Shown here one piece after another: positions 8,399-17,538 of a DNA stretch of 64,000 nt (positions within the stretch are counted from its first letter, which is position 1; each line of letters opens with the position of its first letter). The translations under genes were made by a program, and so were the position numbers. The notes beneath the pieces were generated by a model, which saw only the letters and a list, made by a program, of their open reading frames with translations, made no database searches and was not told the origin of the DNA. The DNA is taken from NCBI GenBank assembly GCA_903839035.1, contig CAIMAQ010000040.1, positions 1-64,000 of the forward strand. Direction: 5' to 3'. Source of the DNA: an uncultured Opitutia bacterium (lineage in GTDB: Bacteria; Verrucomicrobiota; Verrucomicrobiia; Opitutales; Opitutaceae).

Positions 8399-9001
8399 GT
8401 GTCGCCCGGATCATCCGGGTTTACCCTGATCGAGCTGCTGACTGTCATGGCGGTGATCGCGCTGCTGGCGGGGATCTTGATCCCGACCACCACGTCGGCG
8501 CGGAATGCAGCCCGGCGGGCAAAGACCAAAGTACAATTCAGCCAGTGGACGATCGCCATGGACCTGTTCCGGCACGAATACGGCTATTACCCGGCGATTG
8601 ATGGCGCAAACGGCGGCAAAGTTATCCCCGAAATTTTCACCGGCGCCCTCACCGGCCAGGCGCTAACCGGAGCGGGTCCACCCACTGACCGCCAGCTCGC
8701 GGGCAATTTCAGGCGGTTACGTTTTTATCACATCGGCGAGGGTGAGCTGAACGACGGCCACACGGATCTTGCCGACGGATTTGGCAACACGGATATCGCG
8801 GTGCTCTACGATAAAAACGGGGACGGCGTGGTGGACTCGGCTGATGGCGTCGTAACCGGCGTTCACGGACTGGAGGGTGTCTCGGATTGGACTCCGGCCA
8901 GTCGCGATCTGGATCTGGCCGTGGGCATTCGCGCCGGCGTGATCTTTTATTCCGCAGGCAACGGGCGGACTCCCAGCGACCTGGTTTTCAGCTGGAAATG
9001 A
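8399..9001 (+). CDS. Second G-like pseudopilin, cassette gene 2
   Basis: A 200-residue prepilin-like protein. The likely start is GTG at 8399, one base after the stop of the previous gene, giving the short leader MSPGSSG before FTLIELLTVMAVIALLAGIL with Glu+5. Upstream ATG codons in this frame would overlap most of the preceding gene. The body has the pseudopilin helix (KTKVQFSQWTIAMDLFRHEYGYYP) and an acidic loop, LYDKNGDGVVDSADG, that resembles an EF-hand-type calcium loop; major pseudopilins are often calcium-stabilised. It overlaps the next gene by 4 nt (ATGA), which implies translational coupling. Confidence 0.8.
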   Translation: MSPGSSGFTLIELLTVMAVIALLAGILIPTTTSARNAARRAKTKVQFSQWTIAMDLFRHEYGYYPAIDGANGGKVIPEIFTGALTGQALTGAGPPTDRQLAGNFRRLRFYHIGEGELNDGHTDLADGFGNTDIAVLYDKNGDGVVDSADGVVTGVHGLEGVSDWTPASRDLDLAVGIRAGVIFYSAGNGRTPSDLVFSWK

Positions 9002-9672
9002 CCACGGCACGTTCACAGCCCGCGTTCACGTTGATCGAACTCCTGACCGTCATGAGCACCATGACGGTCCTGGTGGGCATTTGTGGCCTCGCGCTGCAGG
9101 AGGGCAGTCCGGCCGTCGCGCTCCAATCGGCCCAAGGCACGGTTGCGAGCCTGCTGGCCGCCGCGCGGGGGCAGGCCGAGCTGAATCAGAATCGGGCCAT
9201 GCTGGTCGTGGTAGCCGATCCCGCGAATGAGCACTTCTTGCGCAGTATATCCATTGTCGTTGAAACCGCGCCCAATTCCGGCCGCTGGTGGATTGCGAGT
9301 GAGGCGACGTTGCTGCCCCGGGGGATATATATTGTCCCGGGGACCGCGGACCTGTCCGGAGCTGTTTTTGGCGGTCGTGACGCACCCGCCGGCGTGTGGC
9401 CCGCTACCCGTCTATCATCGCTCGAAGTGGTGCCTGACGGGAGTATCACGCCGCCACCGGAATATCCGGCCGGCAGATATCTGGGCATGGTCAAACCGTT
9501 GACCGCGCCCGGCCTAGCAGGCGGGGGTGGGGGTGACAAACTGGTGCTCGCGAGTGCGCGGCGTACGACCGCCGGAGTTATTTTTGATCAACCGGAACGG
9601 GTGGGTGGAGTTGCCCTCAGTTCCTACGGGGTGGCCATCCTGATCAGCGATGCAGCGGGATTCGATTTCTAG
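8998..9672 (+). CDS. GspH-like minor pseudopilin (Verru_Chthon cassette protein D-like)
   Basis: A 224-residue protein with leader MTTARSQPA and then FTLIELLTVMSTMTVLVGICG; Glu+5 is present but -1 is Ala rather than Gly. The mature part starts with a long helix (SAQGTVASLLAAARGQAELNQNRAMLVVV), then beta-rich sequence, as in GspH/FimT proteins (VASLLAAARGQAELNQ matches the FimT-type helix). Order and size agree with the D member of the four-gene Verru_Chthon cassette known from Verrucomicrobium and Chthoniobacter; that assignment is from memory of family descriptions. It overlaps the previous gene by 4 nt and the next by 23 nt. Confidence 0.7.
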   Translation: MTTARSQPAFTLIELLTVMSTMTVLVGICGLALQEGSPAVALQSAQGTVASLLAAARGQAELNQNRAMLVVVADPANEHFLRSISIVVETAPNSGRWWIASEATLLPRGIYIVPGTADLSGAVFGGRDAPAGVWPATRLSSLEVVPDGSITPPPEYPAGRYLGMVKPLTAPGLAGGGGGDKLVLASARRTTAGVIFDQPERVGGVALSSYGVAILISDAAGFDF

Positions 9673-10225
9673 TCCGGGACTAACCTTCACGGAGTCGGCC
9701 TTCACCCTTGTCGAGGTGATTGTGGCGGTGGGTTTGCTCGCGGTCACGGTGCTGGCGGTTGTCGCGGTGCAAGGCGTGATAGGCCGGTCAGTTCATGACG
9801 CTTCTGGATATGAACGAGCAGCCCAGCTTGTTGACGCCGTCACGATCGAACTTAGTCGCCTGCGGGATCGGCCCGCGGCCATCGGCCAGCCGGCAAGGCT
9901 CGATGCGCTGGCCGCGATCATCCCCGCCAGTGAAAGCCCTGATGCACTGAGATTGGTCGCTTCACGGGATGGGACGCGGGTGAGCTTCGAAAGTGAGGCA
10001 GACTCGCCGGCCACATGCATTTTGCCCAGTGAGCGCTACTTCCTGATCGAAGTGCGCCAGCAGCCAGCTCCCTTGGCTTATGTGGCAGAGGCGGGATATC
10101 TGGCCGTGAATCTCAGGGTGAAATGGCCGTACCAAGTCCCGACGGGTCCGGATCCCTCCTTGGCCACCGCGGTTGAACCGTCGCTGGCGTCGACGGCGAT
10201 CTTCCATTCAGCCCTCACGCCATGA
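9650..10225 (+). CDS. GspI/PilV-like minor pseudopilin (Verru_Chthon cassette protein B-like)
   Basis: A 191-residue protein with N-terminus MQRDSISSPGLTFTESA then FTLVEVIVAVGLLAVTVLAVVAV. The FTLVEV...GLL pattern is characteristic of GspI and PilV proteins, which sit near the tip of the pseudopilus. The rest is a soluble mixed domain. Its ATG lies 23 nt inside the preceding gene and its stop overlaps the next start, so expression is probably coupled. The -1 residue is Ala, as in the previous gene, which may matter for processing by the prepilin peptidase. Confidence 0.75.
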   Translation: MQRDSISSPGLTFTESAFTLVEVIVAVGLLAVTVLAVVAVQGVIGRSVHDASGYERAAQLVDAVTIELSRLRDRPAAIGQPARLDALAAIIPASESPDALRLVASRDGTRVSFESEADSPATCILPSERYFLIEVRQQPAPLAYVAEAGYLAVNLRVKWPYQVPTGPDPSLATAVEPSLASTAIFHSALTP

Positions 10226-11187
10226 GTGAGCAGTGGCATCACGTTTATAGTTTCGCGCGCACCGGGCATCGCGGTTTCACGCTGCTCGAATTGCTCGTGG
10301 CCATCGCGCTCACCGTGCTGATCTCGGCGACAGCGGCGAGGGTGATTGCCAGTGCCTTTACCCAATGGAATCGGACCCAAGGCTTGCTTACGACCAATGG
10401 CAAGGCCCGCGAAGTGTTGGACCGTTTGGAGCAGGATTTGCAGGGCGCACTTTACCGGGCGGATGGCCAGGCCTGGCTCATGGCGACCGTGCAGGCCGAG
10501 GCGAGTGCGAGCGGAGTCTGGGTGAATGGGACCAAGCCCATGACGGCCTCGTTGAATCATGCCGCGGAACGTCTGGTGGATTCACGCTTTGGGGTCGCGG
10601 GAACCTGGCTGAGATTTTTCACGACCGCCCAAGCCGCTCAATTGGCCACACCTGCGCCTGGGGCGCCGGTTGCGGTTTCGTATCAAATCGTTCGCCGGGC
10701 GCCGACACCATCGAGTCTGGTGTGCCAATACCTCCTTTATCGCGCCGAGGTCCCGCCGGCGGCGTCATTTGAAAGTGGTTACGACCTAGCCTCAGGCGCA
10801 TACACGACGGGTTCCGATGCCACCGGCGCGGCGGGAAACGTAACCCGGCCGGTGCTCGGCCATTTACTGGCGACCAACGTGATCGATTTTGGCGTGCGCT
10901 TTTATGGCTACCTGCCGGATGGCTCCTCGGGTGGTCGGGTGCTGCAGTCGATATTTCCGCGTCAAGCGGCCGAGTTGGAATACAGCGCCCAATCATCCGC
11001 GACGGTGGATCCCGGGCATAGCTTTCCCGTCGTGGTGGATGTATTTCTGCGCGTCCTTACCGAAGAAGGCGCCCGCCAGATCACTGGGCTGGAATCCGGA
11101 CGAGTCACCGGCGACTGGTGGGGAATTGCAGAGGCAAATTCCCTGGTTTTCCTGCGACGGATCGAACTGAAGGTTGCGCCGCCATGA
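10222..11187 (+). CDS. GspJ-like minor pseudopilin (Verru_Chthon cassette protein C-like)
   Basis: A 321-residue protein: leader MSEQWHHVYSFARTGHRG, then FTLLELLVAIALTVLISATA with Gly at -1 and Glu at +5. The FTLLELLVAIAL motif and the following helix with WNRTQ and VLDRLEQDLQGALYR are typical of GspJ/PilW proteins. At 321 residues it is longer than the usual roughly 200-residue GspJ, as expected for the Verru_Chthon C family. ATGA overlaps link it to both neighbours. It is predicted to form the tip complex with the I-like and K-like subunits. Confidence 0.78.
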   Translation: MSEQWHHVYSFARTGHRGFTLLELLVAIALTVLISATAARVIASAFTQWNRTQGLLTTNGKAREVLDRLEQDLQGALYRADGQAWLMATVQAEASASGVWVNGTKPMTASLNHAAERLVDSRFGVAGTWLRFFTTAQAAQLATPAPGAPVAVSYQIVRRAPTPSSLVCQYLLYRAEVPPAASFESGYDLASGAYTTGSDATGAAGNVTRPVLGHLLATNVIDFGVRFYGYLPDGSSGGRVLQSIFPRQAAELEYSAQSSATVDPGHSFPVVVDVFLRVLTEEGARQITGLESGRVTGDWWGIAEANSLVFLRRIELKVAPP

Positions 11188-14100
11188 GCACCGGGCTGGC
11201 TCATCCGGCAGAGAGTCCGCACGCCGGAAACCATAGACGTGGATTCGCACTGGTGATCACACTCGGATTACTGGCGCTGCTCATGCTCATCCTGCTTGCG
11301 CTTGGGGCTTGGACCAAGGTCGAGGTAACGATGGCGGAAAACGCTCGGAGCCAAGCCCAGGCGCGTCACAACGCCTTGCTCGCACTGAACCTGGCGATCG
11401 GCCGGGTCCAGAAATTTGCCGGGCCCGATAGTCGCGTCACGGCGACAGCGGAAACTTTTGGCGGGGGTCGTGGCGCAAGCCACTACACCGGCGTGTGGGA
11501 TGCCACGCAGCCCGACCCGACACCGCTGACTTGGTTGGTCAGTGGCAACGAAGGGGTGAATGCCCTCGCCATCACCCCGTCCGTGACGTCCAGCGGCATC
11601 GAACTGGTCGGGGCTTCGAGCGCGGGCACGGCCGGTGATGTCACGGCCCCGCTCCAACCCATCCTGGCATATGGACTTCGGGGGCAATCCGGCGCAGCGG
11701 TCGTGGGACATTATGCCTGGTGGGTGGGCGATGAAGGGGTGAAGGCGGATGTAACGCTCGCGGATCGTACGGATGAGCTCTCCTACGCACCCTTCGATTC
11801 CGCTGAATCTCGGCAGCGTCTGCACCAGCAGATGACACTCGGGGCCGCGCCGGTGGATGCGACCGGCGCGGCGATTTTCGAGCCACGTGATACCACCAAT
11901 GCCCCACGGGTCGCGAAGCTCATCGCGGACACGCAAATGGCATTCCTGCGCCGGCCGGATGGACTGACCCCGCTGGGGTCGGATTTGCCACGCCAATATT
12001 TTCATGACTGGTCGGCGGGTAATTGTGCGGTTCTTGCGCAGACTCAACCGGGAGGTTTGCGGCGGGATTTGTCCCGCCAGCCCGGGCTTCTGGGTCCCGC
12101 ATTTGCGTCGTGGGCGGATTATGGCGTTTACATGGAGGATACTGCGTCACCGGGAACCCCGGCAATTTCGCCGGACTATCCGGCCTTGGCTCCCCGAGAG
12201 TCATTGCGGCGCCGTTATCGCATGACCGCGCCGCTGACCGCGGCGGGTATCACCCACGGTGCAACGCCTGTGCTTTCATATTTTCTGATCACATTCAACG
12301 TCCGCACCGACCCGTCGGTTGGCGGACCCATGCGACCACTCGAGGTACGGGGCCGGTGGATGGTTTCATTATGGAATCCCTACACGAGCGCACTCGTGCC
12401 CGAGGATTTGTCGCTCGAGGTGACCGGTCTCCCGGCGACGGACGTGGTGAATGATACGCTTGGTGGCACGGTGGCGACCCTCGCGCTGGACTCCCTCTAT
12501 GGCGCGCCGCTGCGCATTAGTCTGCCCTGGATACCAGGAGGCCGGTCGGATCAGCAGTCCTGGCTGCCGGGCCGGGTCTACACCTGGTGTGCATTGGAAA
12601 ACCTGAACAAGGCCGCCGCACCGCCCGCGTCCGGATTCGCGAGTGTCTTTTATACACGCAACCTCAGCACGGCGGCCGGGCAGGGCGTGCAGCGTGCCGT
12701 CCCGTTTGCGACCATCTCCAGCTCTGCGCTGGCGCATCTCCAAGGTGCGCAGAGTCAGCTGACGCTGCGACTCTATCGAAACCTAGCTGGTGGTGGACGT
12801 GAACTGCTCCGCACCTATCTCAGTCCTACTTATGCAAGTTTCGTCACAACGCCGACAGTCGCGAGTGCCGCCACCTACCAGTTCAGCTGGGTGTTTCATC
12901 TCGCCGAAAGCATCGACCTCCCGGCCTCACCCGCTGACTGGCTGAAGACGCCCGGTCAGGATCCGCGCGAGGCGGTGCTGCCAGCGGGATCATTTCTGCC
13001 GGGGGCCAACGGACCGCGGCCGGAGTTGTATCCGAATTATACGGCAATCTCGTTTCCCGACCGGTTGCTGGACCGTGCCTTGCCGGCGAGTACGGGGTCA
13101 GCCACCGGGCAATCCTACAACGAGGATGCTCCGCTGTTTGAGCTGCCGCGCGGGCCCTTGCTCTCGATTGGCGGTCTCCAGCAACTTCACACGACCGGAA
13201 TGCAGCCCTTCGCGATTGGGAATTCGTGGGGGCAGGCTGGCCGCTGGAACCGGTTGTTCGACCAATATTTCTTCTCCGGCCTGGCCCCGGGCGTGGGCAC
13301 GCCGAATCTGGCCGCCGGTGAACCTTTACCCAATGCACTCTTGCGGATCGTCGGGCGGAATCCGGGCGGTGCAGCCCTGACGGCGTCTGAGCTTATGGAT
13401 TTGGCCCTCGGCGGATATACGTCCAAGTACCTGCTGCAGGGAGGCGCCTTTAACCTTAACTCGGTCAATCCGCTCGCCTGGCAGGCCGTTCTCCGGGGAG
13501 GGCGGCAGATTGTCGGCCAGAATTTCACGTACCTCGCGGCCTTAGCCGCCTCCGGTACTTCGGCGGATGCCCCGCTGCATTCGGTGGCCTTGGGGGAGTC
13601 AGTGTTTTTTCGATTTTCCAGTTCGGCTCAAGAAACCTACCAGGCGGATGCGGGCTATGCCGCGAGCACGACGGTGCCTCCGGCCGCGCCGAATGTTGCA
13701 TCGCTGGCCAACACCCATCTTTTTCGACGCGGAGTTCGCGCACTGACACCCGAGCAGACCTTGGTTCTGGCGCGGGCAGTGGTTTCATTGCTCCGGATAA
13801 AATTCGCCTCGTCCGGCCCATATCGGTCGCTGGAGGAATTCCTCGATGCCTCGGTGCTATTTGGCGGGATGAGTCTGCTGGAAAAAGCGCTGGCCGACGC
13901 CGAAACCGGGGATGGGAAACATCTCAATGATCCCTCGCTGGTGGCGGAATTCAGCTCTCAGTGGCTCACGCAGGGTGACCTGCTCAGCCTGCTCGCCCCG
14001 GTATTATTTCCGCGCTCCGACACCTTCCGGATCAGGGCGTACGGCGACGCGGTCAACCCGGTCACCAGGGCGGTGGACGGTCGCGCGTGGTGCGAAGCGA

Positions 14101-14240
14101 TGATGCAGCGTCAGCCTGAATACTTCGACCCGTTCCAGCCTGCCGAGACCGCGCCAGATGCACTCAATCTTTTCAACCAAACCTACGGCCGCCGCTTCAG
14201 GGTGGTTCACTTCCGATGGCTCTCTCCCGCCGAAATCTGA
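11184..14240 (+). CDS. Giant GspK-like tip pseudopilin (Verru_Chthon cassette protein A-like), 1018 aa
   Basis: The start ATG at 11184 overlaps the previous stop. The N-terminus is MSTGLAHPAESPHAGNHRRG followed by FALVITLGLLALLMLILLAL, a single hydrophobic helix. Residue +5 after the Gly is Ile, not Glu. GspK, the tip pseudopilin of type II secretion systems, is likewise the subunit lacking Glu+5, so a tip position is likely. The remaining roughly 970 residues are probably surface-exposed outside the inner membrane, about three times a normal GspK, and include many Ala/Gly/Pro-rich beta segments. The C-terminus ends RFRVVHFRWLSPAEI. Size and position fit the A protein of the Verru_Chthon cassette. 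Confidence 0.75.
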   Translation: MSTGLAHPAESPHAGNHRRGFALVITLGLLALLMLILLALGAWTKVEVTMAENARSQAQARHNALLALNLAIGRVQKFAGPDSRVTATAETFGGGRGASHYTGVWDATQPDPTPLTWLVSGNEGVNALAITPSVTSSGIELVGASSAGTAGDVTAPLQPILAYGLRGQSGAAVVGHYAWWVGDEGVKADVTLADRTDELSYAPFDSAESRQRLHQQMTLGAAPVDATGAAIFEPRDTTNAPRVAKLIADTQMAFLRRPDGLTPLGSDLPRQYFHDWSAGNCAVLAQTQPGGLRRDLSRQPGLLGPAFASWADYGVYMEDTASPGTPAISPDYPALAPRESLRRRYRMTAPLTAAGITHGATPVLSYFLITFNVRTDPSVGGPMRPLEVRGRWMVSLWNPYTSALVPEDLSLEVTGLPATDVVNDTLGGTVATLALDSLYGAPLRISLPWIPGGRSDQQSWLPGRVYTWCALENLNKAAAPPASGFASVFYTRNLSTAAGQGVQRAVPFATISSSALAHLQGAQSQLTLRLYRNLAGGGRELLRTYLSPTYASFVTTPTVASAATYQFSWVFHLAESIDLPASPADWLKTPGQDPREAVLPAGSFLPGANGPRPELYPNYTAISFPDRLLDRALPASTGSATGQSYNEDAPLFELPRGPLLSIGGLQQLHTTGMQPFAIGNSWGQAGRWNRLFDQYFFSGLAPGVGTPNLAAGEPLPNALLRIVGRNPGGAALTASELMDLALGGYTSKYLLQGGAFNLNSVNPLAWQAVLRGGRQIVGQNFTYLAALAASGTSADAPLHSVALGESVFFRFSSSAQETYQADAGYAASTTVPPAAPNVASLANTHLFRRGVRALTPEQTLVLARAVVSLLRIKFASSGPYRSLEEFLDASVLFGGMSLLEKALADAETGDGKHLNDPSLVAEFSSQWLTQGDLLSLLAPVLFPRSDTFRIRAYGDAVNPVTRAVDGRAWCEAMMQRQPEYFDPFQPAETAPDALNLFNQTYGRRFRVVHFRWLSPAEI

Positions 14241-14908
14241 GCACGGGGCTGCTGCTCTGGTTTGTGACCTGGGTAATTATGCCCGCGCAGGTTGAACCAC
14301 CCGCTGCCCGGCAATTACTCTTCTCGGTATTTGCCGCCGAGCCGGTGGGCCGCCTCTGCTATGTGGCCAAACCGGGCACGGCGCCTGAGCGCTTGGAGTT
14401 TTATCCGACGGCCCGTTCACCGCTGTATTTGTATGAGGGTCCGTCGAGAGTGCAGTTCCTTGACGTCGACACGGCTGCGATAAGGGCGGAATTCACTGTC
14501 CCGCCACGAATACGGAGGGTGCTGCTGATCCTGGCGCACGACAACGCGGCGCGGACCGGTCCGATTCAGTATCGGGTGCTGATACTGGATGACAGCGCCC
14601 AGCGACACGATACTGGGACGATCCGAATCCTTAATCTCAGCGGCCTGGAACTCTCCGGCACGATCAATCTGAGGTCTGTCACTCTGCAGGGCGGAGCCGA
14701 CGAAATTGTCCAGGTGGGCAATACGGCGGTCATCCACCTGCGGACACCATACCACAACCGGACTTATCAGGCTTACGCCGAGACACTGTCCATCGAGCAT
14801 TCCGGTAGCGCCTTCCTCCTCCTTTTGCCGCCATACCGCCCCGGGTCACTCGAGGTTCAATCCAGGTTTCTGGCCGAGGCACCGGTCGCCCGACCCCAAA
14901 GCCGCTGA
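14216..14908 (+). CDS. Exported accessory protein of the pseudopilin cassette, unknown function
   Basis: A 230-residue protein overlapping the giant K-like gene by 25 nt. The N-terminus (RRNLSTGLLLWFVTWVIMPAQ) looks like a signal peptide, so it is probably periplasmic or surface-located. The mature part is almost all beta-strand (VQFLDVDTAAIRAEFTV, RVLLILAHDNA, YRVLILDDS, AVIHLRTPYHN), suggesting a beta-sandwich. I do not recognise a family. The tight overlap suggests it acts with the pseudopilins, perhaps as a periplasmic partner. No secretin, ATPase or platform gene is in the window. Confidence 0.65.
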   Translation: MALSRRNLSTGLLLWFVTWVIMPAQVEPPAARQLLFSVFAAEPVGRLCYVAKPGTAPERLEFYPTARSPLYLYEGPSRVQFLDVDTAAIRAEFTVPPRIRRVLLILAHDNAARTGPIQYRVLILDDSAQRHDTGTIRILNLSGLELSGTINLRSVTLQGGADEIVQVGNTAVIHLRTPYHNRTYQAYAETLSIEHSGSAFLLLLPPYRPGSLEVQSRFLAEAPVARPQSR

Positions 14909-14972
14909 ATATACGCACTGGGTAAATCCCGCCTCTTGCAGGAATGCGGAGACTGGTTCACACTCGGCACAA

Positions 14973-15125
14973 ATGAGGATTGTGATCGTCGAGGACCACC
15001 TGATGTTCCGCGAGGTTTTGCGGAAGGTGTGCGCGCGTGATTTTCGGCACGAGGTGGTGGGTGAGGCGGAGGACGGTCAACTATGCCACGGTCTGGCGCT
15101 TCGCGCTGAACCCGCCCTCGGATGA
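14973..15125 (+). pseudogene. Truncated LuxR/NarL-type response regulator receiver remnant
   Basis: ATG at 14973 opens MRIVIVEDHLMFREVLRKVC, the start of a receiver domain (acidic pair ED, first helix), and continues to EVVGEAEDGQ, then turns into unrelated sequence and stops after 50 residues. The phospho-acceptor Asp region, the rest of the receiver and the HTH are missing. From about 15080 a different frame (15037 onward) reads NYATVWRFALNPPSDEFIRAGDDYLFLV, which resembles the end of a TrkA-C domain. The region therefore looks like a deletion junction between two gene remnants upstream of the histidine kinase. Confidence 0.65.
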
Positions 15126-15162
15126 ATTTATCCGCGCTGGCGACGATTATTTATTTCTGGTG

Positions 15163-17538
15163 ATGAACAGTACGGCCAGAAAATTTCCGGTTGATTCAAA
15201 CTCCCCGCTGCCGTGGCCCACTCTCGGCCAGCCTAAGCGGAGCACCCAGGATATCCGGATTTTACACTTGGAGGACAACGAGCTCGACGCGGCTCTCGTG
15301 CGCAAGCTCATCATGGCGGAGTGGCCGTCCTGCCAAATCACGCTGGTTTCCACCCGGTTCGCCTTCACCGGGGAACTCCAGCTCCGGGCCTTTGACCTGA
15401 TCCTGGCCGACTATACCCTCGAAGGATTCAACGGGTTTGAGGCTCTGGCGATCGCGCAGCAGCGGGTGCCCGAAACTCCTTTTATCCTGCTCTCCGGAAC
15501 GGTGGGAGAGGATCGGGCGATTGAGGCGATCCGGGCGGGCGCCCGGGACTACGTGCTCAAGGATCAGTTACAGCGGCTGATTGTGGTCATTCATCGGGGA
15601 TTGAAAGAGAACGAGGAGCGCGACAAGCGCCAGCAGGCGGAACGGTACAGCCGGGAACTGACCGGATTTCTCAACAAGGCCCGCGATGCCATCATTGTCA
15701 TCAATCTCGATGACCAGATCACCTTTTGGAATCACGGGGCCGAGCTGCTTTCGGGCTGGAGCGCCTTCGAGGTGGTGAACCAGACGACCGAGCGACTTTT
15801 TGGACCCGAGGTTGCGGCGCGCATCGCGCATGGGTTGACGGTCACCAGCCAGCAGGGTGAGTGGTCCGGCGAACTCGAGATCTGCACCAAGAGCGGCCAG
15901 TTCCGCCTGGTAGAAATCCGCATTTCGCTGATCAGTGACGACCGCGGCCGGGCCCAGGCCCGGCTGGCGATTTGCACGGACCTCACCACGCAGAAACAGG
16001 CGGAACGGCGCATTCGGGAACAGGCGGAGATGCTCGATCAGGCGCGGGAAGCCATTATCATCACCGACCTGCAGGGTCGCATCATCTACTGGAGTGCCGG
16101 CGCGGAACGCATTTACGGGTGGCAGAGTCATGAGGCGCAGGGGAAGTTCGCCGATGAGCTGTTTGCCGAGGAGGCTGTCACCGCCCGGCTCCGGAGCGCC
16201 CGCGACATCACCCGGGCCCAGGGTGAGTGGCATGGCACGATGCACCTGAATGACCGCCTGGGAAAACCCCGCGTGGTCGAGATCCGCCGCACCCTCATTC
16301 GCGATGAGAGCGGCCGGGCCAAGGCCCACCTGAGCATCACCAGCGACATCACCGAGCAGAAGCGCCTGGAGGAGCAATTGGTCCGCGTGCAGCGGCTGGA
16401 GAACATCGGTTTGCTGGCCGCGGGCATCGCCCACGACCTCAGCAACATGCTCGCGCCCATGCTCATGGCTGTACCGCTCCTGCGGGAAACGGTGACGGAT
16501 CCCGGTGCCGTGCGGATGCTGGATATCCTGGAGCGCAGTACGGAGCGCAGCTGCGCCCTGATCAGGCAGATCTTGGCCTTCTCCCAGGGGGCAGGCGGTG
16601 AGTCCCAGTTGGTGCAACTGCGGCACCTCCTGCGCGATATCAGCCTGTTCATGGCGGAATCCTTTCCGAAAAACATCAAGGTGGAGGAGGAGATCCCGGC
16701 CGATTTGTGGCCGATCAAGGCCAATCCTTCGCAGTTGCACCAGGTCCTGCTGAATCTGTGCGTCAACGCCCGCGATGCCATGGGCGCAGGAGGCAAGCTC
16801 TTCCTCCGGGCGGAAAATTGCTTCCTTGGGTCAGCCGAGGGGGCTGCGATCGAAGGCGGCCGGGCGGGATCGTTTGTGATGCTCCAGGTCGAAGACACGG
16901 GCACCGGTATTTCCCCGGAGGTGCTGGCCCGGATGTGGGAGCCTTTCGTCACCACCAAGCGCACCGGCAAGGGCACCGGCCTGGGACTGTCCACCGTACG
17001 CGGCGTCATCAAGAATCACGACGGCTTCATCCACTTGGAAACGACACAGGGCCGGGGGTCCTCCTTCCGGATTTACCTGCCGGCAGTTGATGCCAAGGGC
17101 GCGCCGTACGGCATTTCTTCCTCCACGGCGCGCCGCGGCAACGGCGAACTGATCTTGGTCGTGGATGATGAAGCCCCGACCCGCGACATGATCAGCAACA
17201 TGCTCACCCGGCATGGCTACCGCGTCCTCGTGGCCGCTGATGGCGCCGAAGCCACGGCTTTTTTTGCCAAGCACGTTACTCAGATCCGCCTCGTGATCTC
17301 CGATCTGAACATGCCCAATCTCGACGGGGTGATGCTGACCCGCGTGCTCAAGCGCATGAGCCCCAATGTCCGGGTGCTGGTCGTCAGCGGGATGCCTGCA
17401 CCGGGGGAAACCCTGCCCGGTTCACTCGCCGGTGAATTTGCGGGAGCGTACCTGCGCAAGCCGTTCAAGGCGCAGGAACTGCTACGCAAGACCGCCGAGC
17501 TGCTGCAGCCAGCGGCGGAGTCGCCAGCTGTGGGTTGA
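15163..17538 (+). CDS. Hybrid sensor histidine kinase: REC-PAS-PAS-HisKA-HATPase-REC
   Basis: A 791-residue cytoplasmic signalling protein. The ATG at 15163 is chosen because upstream in-frame codons encode a foreign remnant. A receiver domain (RILHLEDNELDA, LILADYTLEGF with the phospho-Asp) occupies about 28-150. Two PAS domains follow (FWNHGAELLSGW; YWSAGAERIYGW). The dimerisation helix has the phospho-His in GIAHDLSNML near 423. The ATPase domain has NLCVNARDAM, DTGTGI and GTGLGLSTV. A second receiver follows from about 662 (LVVDDEAPTRD, VISDLNMPNLDG). No transmembrane helix is present. The neighbouring response regulator is broken, so its output partner must be encoded elsewhere or phosphate ends on its own C-terminal receiver. 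Confidence 0.92.
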   Translation: MNSTARKFPVDSNSPLPWPTLGQPKRSTQDIRILHLEDNELDAALVRKLIMAEWPSCQITLVSTRFAFTGELQLRAFDLILADYTLEGFNGFEALAIAQQRVPETPFILLSGTVGEDRAIEAIRAGARDYVLKDQLQRLIVVIHRGLKENEERDKRQQAERYSRELTGFLNKARDAIIVINLDDQITFWNHGAELLSGWSAFEVVNQTTERLFGPEVAARIAHGLTVTSQQGEWSGELEICTKSGQFRLVEIRISLISDDRGRAQARLAICTDLTTQKQAERRIREQAEMLDQAREAIIITDLQGRIIYWSAGAERIYGWQSHEAQGKFADELFAEEAVTARLRSARDITRAQGEWHGTMHLNDRLGKPRVVEIRRTLIRDESGRAKAHLSITSDITEQKRLEEQLVRVQRLENIGLLAAGIAHDLSNMLAPMLMAVPLLRETVTDPGAVRMLDILERSTERSCALIRQILAFSQGAGGESQLVQLRHLLRDISLFMAESFPKNIKVEEEIPADLWPIKANPSQLHQVLLNLCVNARDAMGAGGKLFLRAENCFLGSAEGAAIEGGRAGSFVMLQVEDTGTGISPEVLARMWEPFVTTKRTGKGTGLGLSTVRGVIKNHDGFIHLETTQGRGSSFRIYLPAVDAKGAPYGISSSTARRGNGELILVVDDEAPTRDMISNMLTRHGYRVLVAADGAEATAFFAKHVTQIRLVISDLNMPNLDGVMLTRVLKRMSPNVRVLVVSGMPAPGETLPGSLAGEFAGAYLRKPFKAQELLRKTAELLQPAAESPAVG

